From assembly GCA_964242215.1 (NCBI GenBank), contig CAXTCJ010000006.1, forward strand, positions 40,602 through 104,601: DNA of 64,000 nt, given 5' to 3'. Below, in pieces: positions 17,829 through 27,640 of the stretch. This DNA is from LMUY01 sp964242215. GTDB taxonomy: Bacteria > Pseudomonadota > Alphaproteobacteria > Acetobacterales > Acetobacteraceae. Below the pieces are notes generated by a model that saw only the letters and a list, made by a program, of their open reading frames with translations, made no database searches and was not told the DNA's origin. The translations under genes and the position numbers were made by a program. Every line of letters begins with the position of its first letter. Position 1 is the first letter of the stretch.

Positions 17829-19445
17829 ATGCTGATCCGAGCCGAAAATTACGACGCGACCGTGAGCCATTTCGGGTGGGCGGTGCCGCCGCGCTTCAAC
17901 ATCGCCCATGCCATTTGCGATCGTCATGTGGGAGCGGGGCGGGAGGCGCTGATCTACCAGGACGCCAACGGGGCTGTGACGCGCTACTCGTTCGAAAACC
18001 TTCTCGATCTTTCCTGTCGGTTTGCCAACGCCCTGCTCGCATTGGGCGTGATGCGTGGGGACCGGGTCGCAATCCTGCTGCCGCAAGGGCCAGAAACCTT
18101 GATCGCCCATCTTGCGGCCTATCGCATCGGTGCGATCGCGCTACCGTTGTTCAGCCTATTCGGGCCAGAAGCGATCGAGTACCGCCTGCGCAACAGTGAA
18201 GCGTGCGTCGTCGTGACCGCCGATGTCGGCCTCGAGAAGATCAGGCCGATTTGGCCGACCCTCGCGGGACTCCGCACGGTGATCAATGTCGACGGAGCAC
18301 GGGGCGACCGCGTTCCCGGCTTTCAAGACCTGGTTGCGCGCGCGTCGTCCAGCCACACCTGCGTTGACACGGCGGCGGACGACCCGGCGCTCATCCTCTA
18401 CACCTCCGGCACGACCGGCCAACCGAAAGGCGTTCTGCACGCTCATCGCGTCCTGCTCGGCATGCTGCCGGGGGTCGAGTTCCCGCACGATTTCTTTCCC
18501 CAACCGGGGGACCGCATTTGGACCCCGGCGGACTGGGCCTGGGCTGGCGGACTGTTCGATGTTCTCCTGCCGGCGCTTTATCACGCGATTCCCGTGCTCG
18601 CCTGCCGCTTGCCGAAATTCGACGCTGACATCGCCTTCGATCTGCTGACGCGGCACGGCATTCGCAACGCCTTCATGCCTCCGACCGCGCTGAAGATCAT
18701 GCGGCAGCAAGCCGCGCCCCGATCCCCCATCCAGATGCGCAGCGTGGCCAGTGGCGGCGAGCGGCTCGGGGTGGACATGCTCGATTGGGGCCGCGAGACG
18801 TTCGGCGTCACGATCAACGAGTTCTATGGCCAGACGGAATGCAACCTCGTCATCGGTAATTGCGCCACGCTGATGCCAACGCGGGATGGCTCGATGGGGC
18901 GTGCGATCCCCGGACACGAGGTCGCCGTCATCGACGAGGACGGTGCGATCTTGCCGCCGGGCAAGGCCGGGTCGATTGCGGTTCGTGCGCCGGACCCGGT
19001 GATGTTCCTGCAATACTGGCGCAACCCGGAAGCGACGGCGCGCAAGTTCCGAGGTGATTGGCTGCTGACCGGCGATATCGGCGTCTGTGACGATGGTGGC
19101 TATTTCTGGTTCCATGGCCGCGACGACGACGTGATCATCAGCGCCGGCTACCGCATCGGCCCGGACGAGGTCGAGGGCTGCGTCGCGGGCCACCCCGCGG
19201 TCTCCATGGTTGCGGTGATCGGTGTGCCCGATGCGCTGCGCGGTGAGGTGGTCAAGGCGTTCGTGGTGCCGCGTGACGGCTACGAGCCAGGCCCGGCGCT
19301 GGCCGCCGAGATCCAGGCCTATGTCAAAACGCGCCTGTCGGGACACGAATATCCCCGCGAGGTCGAGTTCCTGAGCGAGCTCCCCATGACGATCACCGGC
19401 AAGATCATGCGCCGCGAGTTGCGCAATCGGGTCGCTGCCACTTAG
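17829..19445 (+). CDS. AMP-dependent acyl-CoA synthetase
   Basis: This 538-residue ANL-superfamily enzyme activates a carboxylic acid to its CoA thioester via an acyl-AMP. Visible motifs are the P-loop ILYTSGTTGQPKG (near 190-202), EFYGQTECN, LLTGDIGVCDDGGYFWFHGRDDD, and the C-terminal lysine in PMTITGKIMRR. GGGAG at 17819-17823 sets the ATG at 17829. The MaoC-type gene follows by 24 bases and is probably co-transcribed. The fatty or organic acid substrate is unknown. The 257-base gap before it holds no gene; a lone CGTTAG half-site at 17781-17786 resembles one arm of the TetR palindrome at 27569. Confidence 0.9.
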   Translation: MLIRAENYDATVSHFGWAVPPRFNIAHAICDRHVGAGREALIYQDANGAVTRYSFENLLDLSCRFANALLALGVMRGDRVAILLPQGPETLIAHLAAYRIGAIALPLFSLFGPEAIEYRLRNSEACVVVTADVGLEKIRPIWPTLAGLRTVINVDGARGDRVPGFQDLVARASSSHTCVDTAADDPALILYTSGTTGQPKGVLHAHRVLLGMLPGVEFPHDFFPQPGDRIWTPADWAWAGGLFDVLLPALYHAIPVLACRLPKFDADIAFDLLTRHGIRNAFMPPTALKIMRQQAAPRSPIQMRSVASGGERLGVDMLDWGRETFGVTINEFYGQTECNLVIGNCATLMPTRDGSMGRAIPGHEVAVIDEDGAILPPGKAGSIAVRAPDPVMFLQYWRNPEATARKFRGDWLLTGDIGVCDDGGYFWFHGRDDDVIISAGYRIGPDEVEGCVAGHPAVSMVAVIGVPDALRGEVVKAFVVPRDGYEPGPALAAEIQAYVKTRLSGHEYPREVEFLSELPMTITGKIMRRELRNRVAAT

Positions 19446-19469
19446 CCATTTCCGACAGGAGCCGCAGCG

Positions 19470-19916
19470 ATGGGCATGTATTTCGAGCAGTTCACTCCGG
19501 ATGCTACGTTCCGCACACCGGGGCGAACCATCACCGAGGGCGACATCGGCACGTTCGCCGGGCTCACGGGGGACTACAACCCGGTCCACACCGACGCTGT
19601 TTTTGCGGCTGGAACCCAGTTCGGCACGCGCATTGCGCATGGGCCGTTCGGCATTGGCCTTGCGTTCGGTTTGGCGTCGCGGCTCGACTTGATCGACGGT
19701 ACGGTGATCGCGCTGTTGTCGGTGCAGTGGGAGTTCAAGGCGCCTGTCCGTGCCGGAGACACGTTGCATGCCGAGATCGCGGTGAACGAGACGCGGCCAT
19801 CGAAGCAGCTAGACCGCGGCATCATCGGCCTGCGCATCGACATGGTGAACCAGGACGGCGATGTCACGCAGGCCGGCTCGTGCCGCCTGCTGATGCGTCG
19901 CTCTCCGGGCTCATAG
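19470..19916 (+). CDS. MaoC-family enoyl-CoA hydratase/dehydratase (1)
   Basis: This 148-residue hot-dog-fold hydratase has the catalytic MaoC signature LTGDYNPVHTD (Asp and His, about residues 32-42). Family members hydrate trans-2-enoyl-CoA to 3-hydroxyacyl-CoA in the cytoplasm. AGGAG at 19457-19461 supports the ATG at 19470. It follows the acyl-CoA synthetase gene as a two-gene unit and is followed at once by the 145-bp repeat. Confidence 0.85.
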   Translation: MGMYFEQFTPDATFRTPGRTITEGDIGTFAGLTGDYNPVHTDAVFAAGTQFGTRIAHGPFGIGLAFGLASRLDLIDGTVIALLSVQWEFKAPVRAGDTLHAEIAVNETRPSKQLDRGIIGLRIDMVNQDGDVTQAGSCRLLMRRSPGS

Positions 19917-19922
19917 CACGGC

Positions 19923-20067
19923 ACCGTCATGCCAGGGCTTGACCCTGGTACCCACGGCCGTCCGCAGCCACTGGCCGCGCCCTATTGCAAGCGGCGGTGC
20001 CAAGCACTCAACTCATGTCATCAACCCAACACCGTAGATGCCAGGGTTAAGCCCTGGCACGACGGTA
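19923..20067. repeat. 145-bp element with 36-bp inverted ends, copy A
   Basis: The left arm (19923-19958) begins ACCGTCATGCCAGGGCTTGA. The right arm (20032-20067) is its inverted counterpart ending in CCCTGGCACGACGGTA. Each arm also holds an internal inverted repeat (CCAGGG / CCCTGG). The copy at 61075-61219 has the same 145-base length; left arms differ at one base and the 73-base centres match at about 45 positions without gaps. It occupies the gap between convergent hydratase and carboxylase genes and has no coding capacity. No clear target duplication is seen. Confidence 0.85.
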
Positions 20068-20078
20068 CGCGCCAGGCC

Positions 20079-22040
20079 TCAAGCCCGCGCTAGCGTCTCG
20101 ATCTCCACCAGCAAGGCGCCGCCCGCCACGATCTGCCCTTGGGTGCAATGGACCGCTCGCACCGTCCCGTCGGTCTTGGCGGTGAGCGGCTGCATGAGCT
20201 TCATCGCTTCCTGCACGATCACGACATCGCCAAGGCGCACCTCCTGGTCCAATACCACCAAGACCTGCGCGATCAGGCCCGGCATGGCGGCGAACACGTC
20301 GGAGCCGCTGGCCGAGGCGTGGGCCTCCTTGAGCGCCAGTGCCTGTATCAGCGGCGTCGCGGACACGGTCCAAGCCGCGCCATCGCTCGACACGCGCACC
20401 ATACCGTCCTCGACGTGCAAGGCCGTCAGGTCCACAGGCGCGTCCAGCACGACGCCATTCAAAACAGCTCGTGGACCGATGGGCGTCGCGATCACGTCGA
20501 TGGTCACCGGATCCGAGGAAGGCGCCTGGACCTGCATTCGGCACCGTGCCGGCAGACCGGCTCGCGCGCCGGTGCGGAAGCCTCCCAGCGTGCCCCAGGC
20601 GCCGGGCGCACTCTGCTCGATGCGCCTCTGGCAGTGTTGCGCCATGGAAATCGCGGCCGCCCCAAGCACGCTAAGCGGCGGCGTGGGGGCCGCCCAGCCA
20701 TCCGGGAAGGTCTCCGGAATGAACCTCGTCGTCAGCACCTCGCGGAACGCCGGGTTGCGGATGACATCGCGGAGGAATGCCTGATTGGTGCCGACGCCGA
20801 GAACGACCATCTGGCACAACGCCGTATCCAGACGCTTGACCGTGGCCGCCCGGTCCGGACCGTGCGCGATCAGCTTCAGCAGCATCGAGTCGTAGAATGG
20901 CGTGACTTCGCTGCCCACGCGCACGCCGCTATCCACACGAACGCCGGGTCCGTCGGGCTCGCGATAGTGCGTCACGTGGCCGAGCTGCGGTATGAACCCG
21001 GCCGCCGGGTCCTCGGCATTGAGGCGAAGCTCGATTGCGACACCTTGCTCGGTGATATCGGACTGTCGCATGGACAGCATCTCGCCGGCCGCGATGCGCA
21101 ATTGCAGTTCCACCAGGTCCAGCCCGGTGATCAGCTCCGTCACCGGGTGCTCGACTTGGAGGCGAGTGTTCATTTCGAGGAAGTAGGGCTGAGCGTCGCC
21201 GGCCTCGAGGATGAACTCCACCGTGCCCAAGGAATCGTACCCGATCGCGTGCCCGAGCCGTACCGCCGCCTCCAGCAAGCGTGCGCGAGTGTCGGCCGGC
21301 AAGTGCGGGGCAGGGGCTTCCTCGACCAGCTTCTGATAGTTCCGCTGGATCGAGCACTCGCGCTCGAACACATGGACCAAGTTGCCGTGTTTGTCCCCCG
21401 CAAGCTGCACCTCGAGATGACGCGGACGGGTGATGAAGCGCTCCAGCAACACCCGGTCGTCGCCGAAGGCCGCCATTGCTTCTGCCTTGGCTGTGGCGAG
21501 GTCCTCAAGGAACCGCGCGCCCTCATCCACCCGGCGCATCCCGCGCCCGCCGCCACCAGCGCTTGCCTTGATCAGGACGGGGAACCCGATCGCAACGGCC
21601 TCGCGCAACAGCCGATTGGGCGTCTGGTCGTCACCGTGGTAGCCGGGAACGCTCGGCACGCCGTGTTCCGCGGCCAGCCGCTTGGACTCGATCTTCGACC
21701 CCATGGATGCAATGCAGCGCGGCGAGGGACCGACCCAGGCGATACCGTTCGCCTGGCACATCTGCGCCAATTCCACGCGCTCGGACAGAAAGCCGTAGCC
21801 CGGGTGGATCGCGCTCGCGCCATGCGCCAGGGCCGCTTCGATGATCGCCTCGGGCCGCAGATAGCTCCGCGCCGCCTCCGCCGGGCCAATGGGGTGGCTT
21901 TCATCGGCCATCGTCACGTGCAGAGCGTCGGCGTCGGCGGCCGAATACACCGCGATCGTCCGGATGCCGAGCCGGCGGCAGGTGCGGATGATGCGGCAGG
22001 CGATCTCGCCGCGATTGGCGATCAGGACAGATTCGAACAT
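20079..22040 (-). CDS. Acyl-CoA carboxylase biotin-carboxylase/carrier subunit (MCC/GCC type)
   Basis: This is a 653-residue alpha subunit. The biotin carboxylase ATP-grasp domain fills about residues 1-445 (KASAGGGGRGMR, FERECSIQRN, EMNTRLQVEHPVTE). A linker follows, then a C-terminal biotinyl domain whose acceptor lysine is in EAMKLMQ. It carboxylates biotin with ATP and bicarbonate for transfer by the next subunit. Length and order match 3-methylcrotonyl-CoA, geranyl-CoA and propionyl-CoA carboxylase alpha chains. It begins 5 bases after the stop of the beta-subunit gene in a TetR-beta-alpha operon. Confidence 0.9.
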   Translation of the reverse strand: MFESVLIANRGEIACRIIRTCRRLGIRTIAVYSAADADALHVTMADESHPIGPAEAARSYLRPEAIIEAALAHGASAIHPGYGFLSERVELAQMCQANGIAWVGPSPRCIASMGSKIESKRLAAEHGVPSVPGYHGDDQTPNRLLREAVAIGFPVLIKASAGGGGRGMRRVDEGARFLEDLATAKAEAMAAFGDDRVLLERFITRPRHLEVQLAGDKHGNLVHVFERECSIQRNYQKLVEEAPAPHLPADTRARLLEAAVRLGHAIGYDSLGTVEFILEAGDAQPYFLEMNTRLQVEHPVTELITGLDLVELQLRIAAGEMLSMRQSDITEQGVAIELRLNAEDPAAGFIPQLGHVTHYREPDGPGVRVDSGVRVGSEVTPFYDSMLLKLIAHGPDRAATVKRLDTALCQMVVLGVGTNQAFLRDVIRNPAFREVLTTRFIPETFPDGWAAPTPPLSVLGAAAISMAQHCQRRIEQSAPGAWGTLGGFRTGARAGLPARCRMQVQAPSSDPVTIDVIATPIGPRAVLNGVVLDAPVDLTALHVEDGMVRVSSDGAAWTVSATPLIQALALKEAHASASGSDVFAAMPGLIAQVLVVLDQEVRLGDVVIVQEAMKLMQPLTAKTDGTVRAVHCTQGQIVAGGALLVEIETLARA

Positions 22041-22045
22041 CTCAG

Positions 22046-23647
<1,602 letters not shown>

Positions 23648-23650
23648 TTT

Positions 23651-24277
23651 TCAAGCCTTCCGGGCGGCGGCGGCGGGCAGTCGCGCAGCAATGGCCCCGT
23701 TCAGGACAATCGTCGACAAGTCGTTGGCGAGCCGCGCGACGGCGCCCCGGCGCGGTTCGAGCCATTCGAGGGATGTGTTCATCGCGCCGAGCAGGAAGGC
23801 GCGCAAGCTGGCGATGTTGATGTCGCTGCGCAGCTCGCCCGAGTCCACGCCGCGGCGAAGCAGCTCGGCCCAAAGCGCTTCGTACGCACGTCGTGTGGCG
23901 GTGTGGGCCTTGCGGATGGAGGGTGGCACCTGGCCGAAGATACGGATGTTGGCGGAGGTGTAGTCGCCCGACTCGTGCAACGCCCGAAGATGCGTTCCGA
24001 TCGCGGCGGTAATGGCCTGTGTCACGGGCCCGTTTGGCGGAAGGGCTGCGATGGCCTGCTCCACCGCATCGTGCACGCGCGTGACGCCAGTGTTCAGGAT
24101 CTCGATGACGATGACCTCTTTGGATTCGAAATGGTAATACAGGCTGCCAGCCTTCATGCCACTCTCGGCGGCGATGGCGCGCAGACTGACGGCGGCGTAG
24201 CCCTCACGGCTGAACAATCGTGCCGCGCAATCCAGCACGTGACGCCTTGAAGCGCCTTCCTCCGAGATGACTGCCAC
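23651..24277 (-). CDS. TetR-family transcriptional regulator
   Basis: From GTG at 24277 the protein is 208 residues, the usual TetR length. The helix-turn-helix is RRHVLDCAARLFSREGYAAVSLRAIAAESGMKAGSLYYHFESKE, given here only as the span of about residues 11-54. This start is preferred over the upstream ATG at 24322 for two reasons. AGGAAG (24285-24290) lies 7 bases before it. A promoter-like TTGACG/TAACAC pair (24327-24332 and 24303-24308) would place the transcript start downstream of 24322. It heads the operon with the carboxylase genes. The palindromes at 24296-24309 and 27569-27582 are its probable operators. Confidence 0.85.
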   Translation of the reverse strand: MAVISEEGASRRHVLDCAARLFSREGYAAVSLRAIAAESGMKAGSLYYHFESKEVIVIEILNTGVTRVHDAVEQAIAALPPNGPVTQAITAAIGTHLRALHESGDYTSANIRIFGQVPPSIRKAHTATRRAYEALWAELLRRGVDSGELRSDINIASLRAFLLGAMNTSLEWLEPRRGAVARLANDLSTIVLNGAIAARLPAAAARKA

Positions 24278-24295
24278 CTTCGATCTTCCTGCAAC

Positions 24296-24309
24296 CTTAC
24301 GGGTGTTAG
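24296..24309 (-). promoter_or_regulatory. Candidate autoregulatory operator of the TetR gene
   Basis: CTTACG-GG-TGTTAG matches the perfect palindrome at 27569-27582 in 10 of 12 arm positions. On the minus strand it overlaps a candidate -10 (TAACAC) spaced 18 bases from TTGACG, so a bound repressor would block the regulator's own promoter. Binding is inferred. Confidence 0.45.
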
Positions 24310-24334
24310 GCGGGACGGTCATCGCGCGTCAAGC

Positions 24335-24379
24335 TTGGGGCTTTGCCCCAAACCCCACCAGAGGACGGTCGTCCTCTGG
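24335..24379 (-). repeat. Double-hairpin intergenic repeat, copy 2
   Basis: The first hairpin is TTGGGGC / GCCCCAA (24335-24341 and 24345-24351, loop TTT). The second is CCAGAGGAC / GTCCTCTGG (24358-24366 and 24371-24379). Copy 1 at 9385-9429 has CCGGGGC / GCCCCGG as its first stem: two bases changed on each side and pairing kept. It lies between the stop of the acyl-CoA synthetase gene (24401) and the TetR gene on the same strand, so it may end or attenuate transcription from the former. Confidence 0.85.
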
Positions 24380-24400
24380 ACACCTTTGGGTAGGACTTGC

Positions 24401-26341
24401 CTACGCGACCGCCTCTAGTAACGACGTGACCGAGGCTAGATCTTCTAAACCGCTCGTGTCGCCGCGGATGGTGCCCGTCTCTGCGGCTTCCCGCAGCAGG
24501 CGGCGCATGATCTTGCCGGCGCGCGTCTTCGGCATCGACGCCAAGACGTAGACCCGCTCCAGCCTTGCGATACCGCCGATCGCCTTCTCCACCGAACTCA
24601 TCAATGCGCTTTTTACGGCGTCCGCTTCTGCGTCGGCGCGGAGCGTGATGAAGGCGACCGGGACCGTGCCCTTGATGGCGTGGCGGACGCCGACCACGGC
24701 TGCCTCCGCCACGCCGGGCTCGGCACTTGCGGCCGACTCGATCTCCATCGTGGAGATCCGGTGCGCCGCCACGTTGATCACGTCGTCGGCGCGGCCCAGT
24801 ACCCAGATGTGGCCGTCGCTATCCACCACCGCTTCGTCGGACGTGCGGTAGAACGCACCCTCGCGGTCGAAATAAGTGGCGAGGTACCGAGGGTGATCGT
24901 CCCAAATGGTGCGGGCCAACGTGGGGAAAGGCTCGGTCAACACGAGGTTGCCGCGGACACCCGGGGCAACCGGCTGACCGTGGTCGTCCACCACCCGCGC
25001 GCGGTGTCCTGGCACCGGCCGACCGGCCGACCCGGCCTTCAGATCGTCCACGCCATACACGGGATAGGTCCACGTCGGGCCGGTTTCCGTCTGACCATAG
25101 GCGTTGACCACCGGAACGCCATCGGCGCCGAGATGGGTGCTGACCCAGTGAAACGTCTCGGCGTCCAGCGGCTCGCCCTGCACGGTCACGAGTTTCAGAT
25201 CGGGCAGTGGATTATCCGCTGCCACGTCGTCGCCGAGGGCGCGCAGCATGCGTAGTGCGGTCGGCGCGATCAGGATCTTGCTCACCTTGTGCCGGGCCGC
25301 GATCTGATAGAAGCGGAGTGGTGACGGGGTATCCAGCGCGCCCTCGTAGCACAGGATCGTGCCGCCATGCGCCAGGCCGCCGATCACAGCCTGGATCGGG
25401 AAGGTGAGCCAGCCGACATCGGCGGCGCACCAATACACGTCGTCCGCCTCCAACCCGGCTTGCCACTGCACGTTCGCCCAAGTGCCGATCAGGAACCCGG
25501 CGGCGCTATGCACCACGCCCTTGGGCCGCGATTCCGTGCCGCTGGTGAAGATCAGAAACGCCGGGTCGTTGGCGCCGATGGGCACGCAGGGGCAGTCGGC
25601 TGATTGCCGCTCCATCAGCGCCGCCCATCCGATCTCCCCCGGTTGCAAGGGGGCGTTGCTGCCCGAACGGTCGACGACGACAACGTGGCGAAGGGCCGTG
25701 GCAGTGCCGCGGGCGGCGCGTACATTGTCCAGCAAGGGCACTGCGCGGCCGCGGCGGTAGCTGAGGTCGGCAGTGATAACGCAGGCGGCGCGCGACGTGG
25801 TCAAGCGTAATCCGACCGCCTCCGCCGAAAAGCCGGAGAACAGCACGGTGTAGATGGCGCCGATCCGGTTGCAGGCATGGATGGCGATGAAGGCTTCCGG
25901 CAGGTTGGGCAGATAGATCGCCACCACGTCGCCGCGGCCGACTCCAAGCTCCTTCAGCGCGTTGGCGCACCGGGCCACTTGGTCGCGCAACATGCGGTAG
26001 CTGAGCGTGCGGACGGCGCCGTCCTCGCCCTCCCAGATCACAGCCGGCTTGTCGGCCCGCGCCGGGTTCTCGGCATGGCGGTCGACGCAATTGTCGGCGA
26101 CATTGAGCGTGCCACCCTCGAAATACCGGACATCGGTGAGGCCGCCGGTACGGACCGTTTCCCACGGCATGGACCACCGGAAATGGCGTGCGGCCCACGC
26201 CCAGTAATCGTCGATGCCCGATGCCTCGGCCTTGCGCGCCTCTGTCAGCAAAGCTTGCTGCCGCGCCGACTGCCATCGCGGCGGGAGCGCTTGCAGGGGC
26301 TGATCGATCAGGTCGGTCAGGGCATCGTTGCTACTGGTCAT
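24401..26341 (-). CDS. Acyl-CoA synthetase, acetyl/propionyl-CoA synthetase-like
   Basis: This 646-residue ANL enzyme has the length and N-terminal cap of acetyl-CoA synthetase-type proteins (DDYWAWAARHFRWSMPWETV). The nucleotide loop is IFTSGTESRPKGVVH, which lacks the usual TG pair of TSGTTG. Further marks are VNAYGQTETGPTW, FYRTSDEAVVDSDGHIWVLGRADDVINVAAHRIST and the C-terminal lysine in PKTRAGKIMRR. It forms acyl-CoA from a short or branched acid, ATP and CoA. AGAGGAA lies before the ATG at 26341. The racemase-like gene is 27 bases upstream on the same strand, so the two form an operon. Confidence 0.88.
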   Translation of the reverse strand: MTSSNDALTDLIDQPLQALPPRWQSARQQALLTEARKAEASGIDDYWAWAARHFRWSMPWETVRTGGLTDVRYFEGGTLNVADNCVDRHAENPARADKPAVIWEGEDGAVRTLSYRMLRDQVARCANALKELGVGRGDVVAIYLPNLPEAFIAIHACNRIGAIYTVLFSGFSAEAVGLRLTTSRAACVITADLSYRRGRAVPLLDNVRAARGTATALRHVVVVDRSGSNAPLQPGEIGWAALMERQSADCPCVPIGANDPAFLIFTSGTESRPKGVVHSAAGFLIGTWANVQWQAGLEADDVYWCAADVGWLTFPIQAVIGGLAHGGTILCYEGALDTPSPLRFYQIAARHKVSKILIAPTALRMLRALGDDVAADNPLPDLKLVTVQGEPLDAETFHWVSTHLGADGVPVVNAYGQTETGPTWTYPVYGVDDLKAGSAGRPVPGHRARVVDDHGQPVAPGVRGNLVLTEPFPTLARTIWDDHPRYLATYFDREGAFYRTSDEAVVDSDGHIWVLGRADDVINVAAHRISTMEIESAASAEPGVAEAAVVGVRHAIKGTVPVAFITLRADAEADAVKSALMSSVEKAIGGIARLERVYVLASMPKTRAGKIMRRLLREAAETGTIRGDTSGLEDLASVTSLLEAVA

Positions 26342-26368
26342 GAGTGGAGGTTCCTCTTGGACGTGGTC

Positions 26369-27553
26369 TCAGAGCACCTTTGCGATGCCTTGTTGCTTGA
26401 ACGATATCACATCTGCGGCGTCGTAGCCGAGTTCGCGAAGCAGGTCCGCAGTGTCTTGACCAAGCTCTGGCGCCGGGCCGGAAACCCGGCTGGGTGTGCG
26501 GGACAGCACAGGTTGCGGAGCCGGATGAAACTGGCCGGCAACGGTCGTGAAGTGGCCGTTCGCGATGTGCTGCGAATGTCCGGGCACTTCGTCCAAGCTC
26601 AGCACCGGGCTCACGCAGGCATCCGTGCCAGCAAAAACGTCGCACCACTGTTCTTGGGTTCCCGCGGCAAACCTTGCCCCCAGGATGTTTGCGGTGGCCG
26701 GCCATTTGGCTCGGTCCATCTGATCGTCCGGCGACACCTGGTCCAGCACGCCGAGCCCCTCCAGCAACGCGCGGTAGAACTTCGCCTCGATGGCGCCGAC
26801 GGCGACGTATCGGTCGTCCCCGGTGGCATAACAGCGATAGAACGGCGCGCCGCCGTCGAGCACGTTGTCCGCGCGATCCGCCGACCAGAGGCCGCCCTGT
26901 CGCATGCCTTGCAGCATGGGGGTCAGCGCGATCGACCCGGCGGCGATGCTGGTTTGCACCACCTGGCCTTTTCCGTCGCGGGACACCGCGAGCAGCGCTG
27001 CGAGCACACCACACGCCAGATGCATGGCCGCGCCCCCGAAATCACCAATCAGGTTGAGCGGCACCGGGGGTGGCTCCCCCGGCCGGCCCATCGCCGCGAG
27101 CGCACCGGATGCGGCTAAGAAATTGAGGTCATGCCCGGCTGCCGGCGCGAGCGGCCCGGCCTCGCCCCAGCCGTTGATCCGGCCGTAGACCAAGGCGGGG
27201 TGGGCCGCCAGAACTGCCTCCGGGCCAAAGCCGAGCCGTTCCATCGTGCCCGGGCGGAAGCCCTCCAGCAGCACGTGCGATCGGGCCAGCAGACGCTGCA
27301 CTGCCAGGCGCCCATCCGGGTGCTTGATGTCCAACGCAAGCGAGCGCTTGCCACGGTTCAGGTGATCGAAGCGGGCGTCCACTGGGATGCCGAGATCGGA
27401 CGCGACGGGGCGTTCCACTCGGATGACGCGGGCGCCCATATCCGCCAGCACCATGCCGCAGAACGGGATCGGGCCGATGGCCGCGAACTCGACGATCTGG
27501 ACTCCGGCCAGCGCACCGGCCTGCTCGCTGCCAGCCGGCTCGCTCATTGACAT
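26369..27553 (-). CDS. CaiB/BaiF family enzyme, alpha-methylacyl-CoA racemase-like
   Basis: The 394 residues form a type III CoA-transferase fold. Two motifs match alpha-methylacyl-CoA racemases: G140-H-D-L-N-F (catalytic His at 141) and G170-D-F-G-G (catalytic Asp at 171). CoA-transferases of the fold use a different aspartate. Racemases invert the 2-methyl centre of branched acyl-CoAs so that S-specific dehydrogenases can act; an acyl-CoA dehydrogenase gene starts divergently 88 bases away. The start ATG at 27553 follows a G-rich run. A CoA-transferase role cannot be excluded. Confidence 0.75.
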   Translation of the reverse strand: MSMSEPAGSEQAGALAGVQIVEFAAIGPIPFCGMVLADMGARVIRVERPVASDLGIPVDARFDHLNRGKRSLALDIKHPDGRLAVQRLLARSHVLLEGFRPGTMERLGFGPEAVLAAHPALVYGRINGWGEAGPLAPAAGHDLNFLAASGALAAMGRPGEPPPVPLNLIGDFGGAAMHLACGVLAALLAVSRDGKGQVVQTSIAAGSIALTPMLQGMRQGGLWSADRADNVLDGGAPFYRCYATGDDRYVAVGAIEAKFYRALLEGLGVLDQVSPDDQMDRAKWPATANILGARFAAGTQEQWCDVFAGTDACVSPVLSLDEVPGHSQHIANGHFTTVAGQFHPAPQPVLSRTPSRVSGPAPELGQDTADLLRELGYDAADVISFKQQGIAKVL

Positions 27554-27560
27554 TTTGCCC

Positions 27561-27590
27561 CCGACAGTCTAACGTTCGTTAGGTTATGAT
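27561..27590 (+). promoter_or_regulatory. Acyl-CoA dehydrogenase promoter with TetR-type operator in the spacer
   Basis: CCGACA (27561-27566) and TATGAT (27585-27590) are spaced by 18 bases. Between them lies CTAACG-TT-CGTTAG (27569-27582), a perfect 6-bp inverted repeat of the kind many TetR repressors bind. The site sits between the divergent racemase-like and dehydrogenase genes and could control both. The same motif, degenerate at two positions, precedes the TetR gene at 24296-24309. Confidence 0.6.
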
Positions 27591-27640
27591 GTGATTTGAC
27601 CACGACGCACGTTGAGGCGCCACATTTTTCGGGATTCATA

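Noticed and set aside
19923..20067. CRISPR-like repeat array
   Set aside because: There are only two inverted arms per locus and no direct repeats with regular spacers. The unit is a palindromic element.
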